Shown: piece after piece, positions 62,695-64,000 of the stretch | How the letters are laid out: each line of letters begins with the position of its first letter | Numbering within the stretch: the first letter of the stretch is position 1 | Source of the DNA: Oceanimonas smirnovii ATCC BAA-899 | GTDB lineage: Bacteria > Pseudomonadota > Gammaproteobacteria > Enterobacterales > Aeromonadaceae | Length of the DNA: 64,000 nucleotides | Reading direction: 5' to 3' | Assembly: GCF_000381965.1 (NCBI RefSeq) | Contig: NZ_KB908470.1 | Coordinates: forward strand, 1-64,000 | The notes under the pieces: generated by a model | Seen by the model: only the letters and a program-made list of their open reading frames with translations | Told to the model about the DNA's origin: nothing | Database searches by the model: none | Program-made: the position numbers and the translations under genes

Positions 62695-62714
62695 CTATGC
62701 AAACGGAACTGGCG

Positions 62715-63092
62715 ATGAACACACTGACAATCACCGGCACAGATGCAACGCCGGACATTAGCTGTGATCCGGCCCGGGGTATTGTTGTGATGCGGGGCGA
62801 TTCTTACCCTGAAAACTCTTTTGAGTTTTTTCAGGATGTGATCAACTGGATTGAGCAATATCTGAGAGACAGCGAGCAGGCGCTGCAGCTGCAATTGCAT
62901 CTGGCCTATATGAACACCAGCAGCGTCAAGGCCATGATGGACATCTTCGACATGCTGGAAGCTGCTTTTGACAAGCAGCGTGAGGTAAGTGTGCAATGGT
63001 TTTTTGATCCCGATAATGAGCGGGTTGAAGAGCTGGCCGAAGAATTCAAGGAAGACTGTACTTTCCCCTTTGAGGTGCTGCCTCATGGCTGA
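62715..63092 (+). CDS. siaC: SiaC family regulatory phosphoprotein
   Basis: A 125-residue DUF1987-family protein. RGDSYPENSFEFFQDVINW, YMNTSSVKAMMDIFDMLE, and ELAEEFKEDCTFPFEV match Pseudomonas SiaC closely. The phospho-accepting threonine is at 68 if translation starts at 62715, which equals the P. aeruginosa numbering and supports this start over an ATG six codons earlier. Unphosphorylated SiaC binds and activates SiaD. The stop overlaps the siaD start. Confidence 0.9.
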   Translation: MNTLTITGTDATPDISCDPARGIVVMRGDSYPENSFEFFQDVINWIEQYLRDSEQALQLQLHLAYMNTSSVKAMMDIFDMLEAAFDKQREVSVQWFFDPDNERVEELAEEFKEDCTFPFEVLPHG

Positions 63093-63879
63093 ACTGCCTT
63101 CAGCAGAAGAGCTTGAGCGGCTGCTGGCCGATCCGGAGCATCAGCACAACCCTTTGCTGCCGGTGGTGGCCGCGCTGGCGGAACAAAACCGTGAGCAGGC
63201 CAGAAAGCTGGAGCGGCTGCTGCGCATTGCCGACAGCAGCTATGGTGTGGCCGTCACCCGTAATCAGGATCTGCTGCAGCAGTATGAGCGCCAGCTTAAA
63301 CGGCTGGATAAAATCACCCGTATTTCTGATCGCTATCAGCGCAATCTGATTGAGCTGAACGAGCAGCTGCGTTACGCGGCGTTAAAAGACCCGCTTACCG
63401 GCCTGGCCAACCGGCGTCAGCTGATGGAGCGTCTGCATGACGAGCAGGCCCGTTGTGGCCGGGGGCAGCCGGCGTTTACTCTGGCCATGATCGACGTTGA
63501 TCTGTTCAAGCGCATTAATGATAACCACGGTCACGACACGGGTGATATTGTGCTGTGCCAGCTGGCTGATACCATTTGCGCCGAGCTGCGTTCGCAGGAC
63601 TTGTGTGCCCGCTGGGGCGGGGAAGAATTTATGCTGTTGCTGCCCCATACCGGGCTGTCACAGGCAGAAGTGCTGCTGCAACGTATAATGACAGCGGTAA
63701 AAGCGCTGCGGTTTGAAAAATTACCCGATCTGCGTCTGACCATCAGCGCAGGGATTGCGGAATATTGCCCTTCCGAGGCGCTGGATAATACCATTCGCCG
63801 TGCCGATAACGGCCTGATTGCCGCCAAACAGGCCGGCCGCGACCGGCTGGTTATATCTGAACCACCCCATCAGGATTGA
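63085..63879 (+). CDS. siaD: SiaD diguanylate cyclase (GGDEF)
   Basis: A 264-residue soluble diguanylate cyclase: an N-terminal coiled-coil region (about 25-98) and a GGDEF domain with LKDPLTGLANRRQLMERL, IDVDLFKRINDNHGHDTGDI, the active site WGGEEF (GGEEF 178-182) and an I-site RSQD (169-172) five residues before. It makes c-di-GMP and is activated by SiaC. Starts 8 bp within siaC. Confidence 0.93.
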   Translation: MAELPSAEELERLLADPEHQHNPLLPVVAALAEQNREQARKLERLLRIADSSYGVAVTRNQDLLQQYERQLKRLDKITRISDRYQRNLIELNEQLRYAALKDPLTGLANRRQLMERLHDEQARCGRGQPAFTLAMIDVDLFKRINDNHGHDTGDIVLCQLADTICAELRSQDLCARWGGEEFMLLLPHTGLSQAEVLLQRIMTAVKALRFEKLPDLRLTISAGIAEYCPSEALDNTIRRADNGLIAAKQAGRDRLVISEPPHQD

Positions 63880-63899
63880 TCCCACAGTAAGGAATAACA

Positions 63900-64000
63900 T
63901 GAACATTCAGCAACTGCAGAGCAAACTGGCCGATGCGCCGGAGACCATTGAGTTTGCCGAGGTAATAGCGCTTATCGACGATCTGTACGAGTTTCATCCG
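63900..64000 (+). CDS. HopJ type III effector-like protein, partial (N-terminus)
   Basis: MNIQQLQSKLADAPETIEFAEVIALIDDLYEFHP, cut by the window end after 33 codons. It resembles the N-terminus of the small HopJ/PF08888-type family, which despite the name is common outside type III systems and of unknown function. RBS AAGGAATAAC 5 bp upstream. Confidence 0.6.

Overview
The window is about 58-60% GC, gene-dense DNA of a free-living gammaproteobacterium. Several gene orders are the classical ones of the Enterobacterales/Aeromonadales side of the class: yhdT-panF-prmA-dusB-fis, aroQ-accB-accC, yfbV next to ackA-pta, divergent tesA/ybbA-ybbP, and frdABCD. Protein sequences and marine-type transporters (betaine BCCT, AGCS sodium symporter) suggest a member of the Aeromonadaceae such as Oceanimonas, Oceanisphaera or Zobellella. 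That genus-level guess is inference only.

Layout. 1-300: the end of an rRNA operon (5S rRNA, tRNA-Asp, terminator). 270-5400: a LysR regulator divergent from DoxX and extradiol-dioxygenase genes, a low-GC siderophore-interacting flavoreductase, a spermidine-synthase-like protein, a small unknown protein and an OapA/LysM-type protein. 5500-8400: gltX, four tandem tRNA-Ala(GGC) genes and a Tag-like glycosylase. 8400-13900: tesA, the ybbAP exporter, a TIGR01777 epimerase and tpx. 14000-25970: anaerobic/overflow metabolism (frdABCD, ackA-pta), yfbV, a DUF2892 protein, a VanX-type dipeptidase, an AGCS transporter and gabD. 25970-27606: an IS200/IS605-type element (tnpB, tnpA) inserted directly behind gabD. 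27700-31840: betaine transport and periplasmic proteins.

31900-40300 is the accessory region. It holds a VRR-NUC nuclease, a SAM methyltransferase coupled to a PLD-SF2 helicase with DUF3427, a Septu-like pair (PtuA ATPase and PtuB HNH), and a RelE/HigB-HigA toxin-antitoxin locus whose toxin frame is broken and which is preceded by a decayed second antitoxin copy. The helicase C-terminus reads like a LexA/UmuD (S24) fold with the catalytic lysine replaced. This island is the best candidate for an incompletely described system.

40400-49700 is core: fis-dusB-prmA-panF-yhdT, a RidA protein, accCB-aroQ and acs. 49850-55000 holds a DEDDh exonuclease with a cNMP/CBS/DUF294 nucleotidyltransferase (a pair often found next to acetate genes), then a tightly overlapped four-gene run: TorD-like chaperone, amidoligase, class-I glutamine-amidotransferase/C26 hydrolase and a YqaA-like membrane protein. 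55200-64000: glyA, nrdR-ribD-ribE-ribBX, a complete siaABCD c-di-GMP signalling operon, and the start of a HopJ-family gene cut by the window edge.

Most intergenic space holds ordinary terminators and promoters. Exceptions are a family of three dispersed hairpins with a conserved TCGARG loop and compensatory stem changes, an imperfect direct/inverted repeat behind glyA, and several operator-like inverted repeats.
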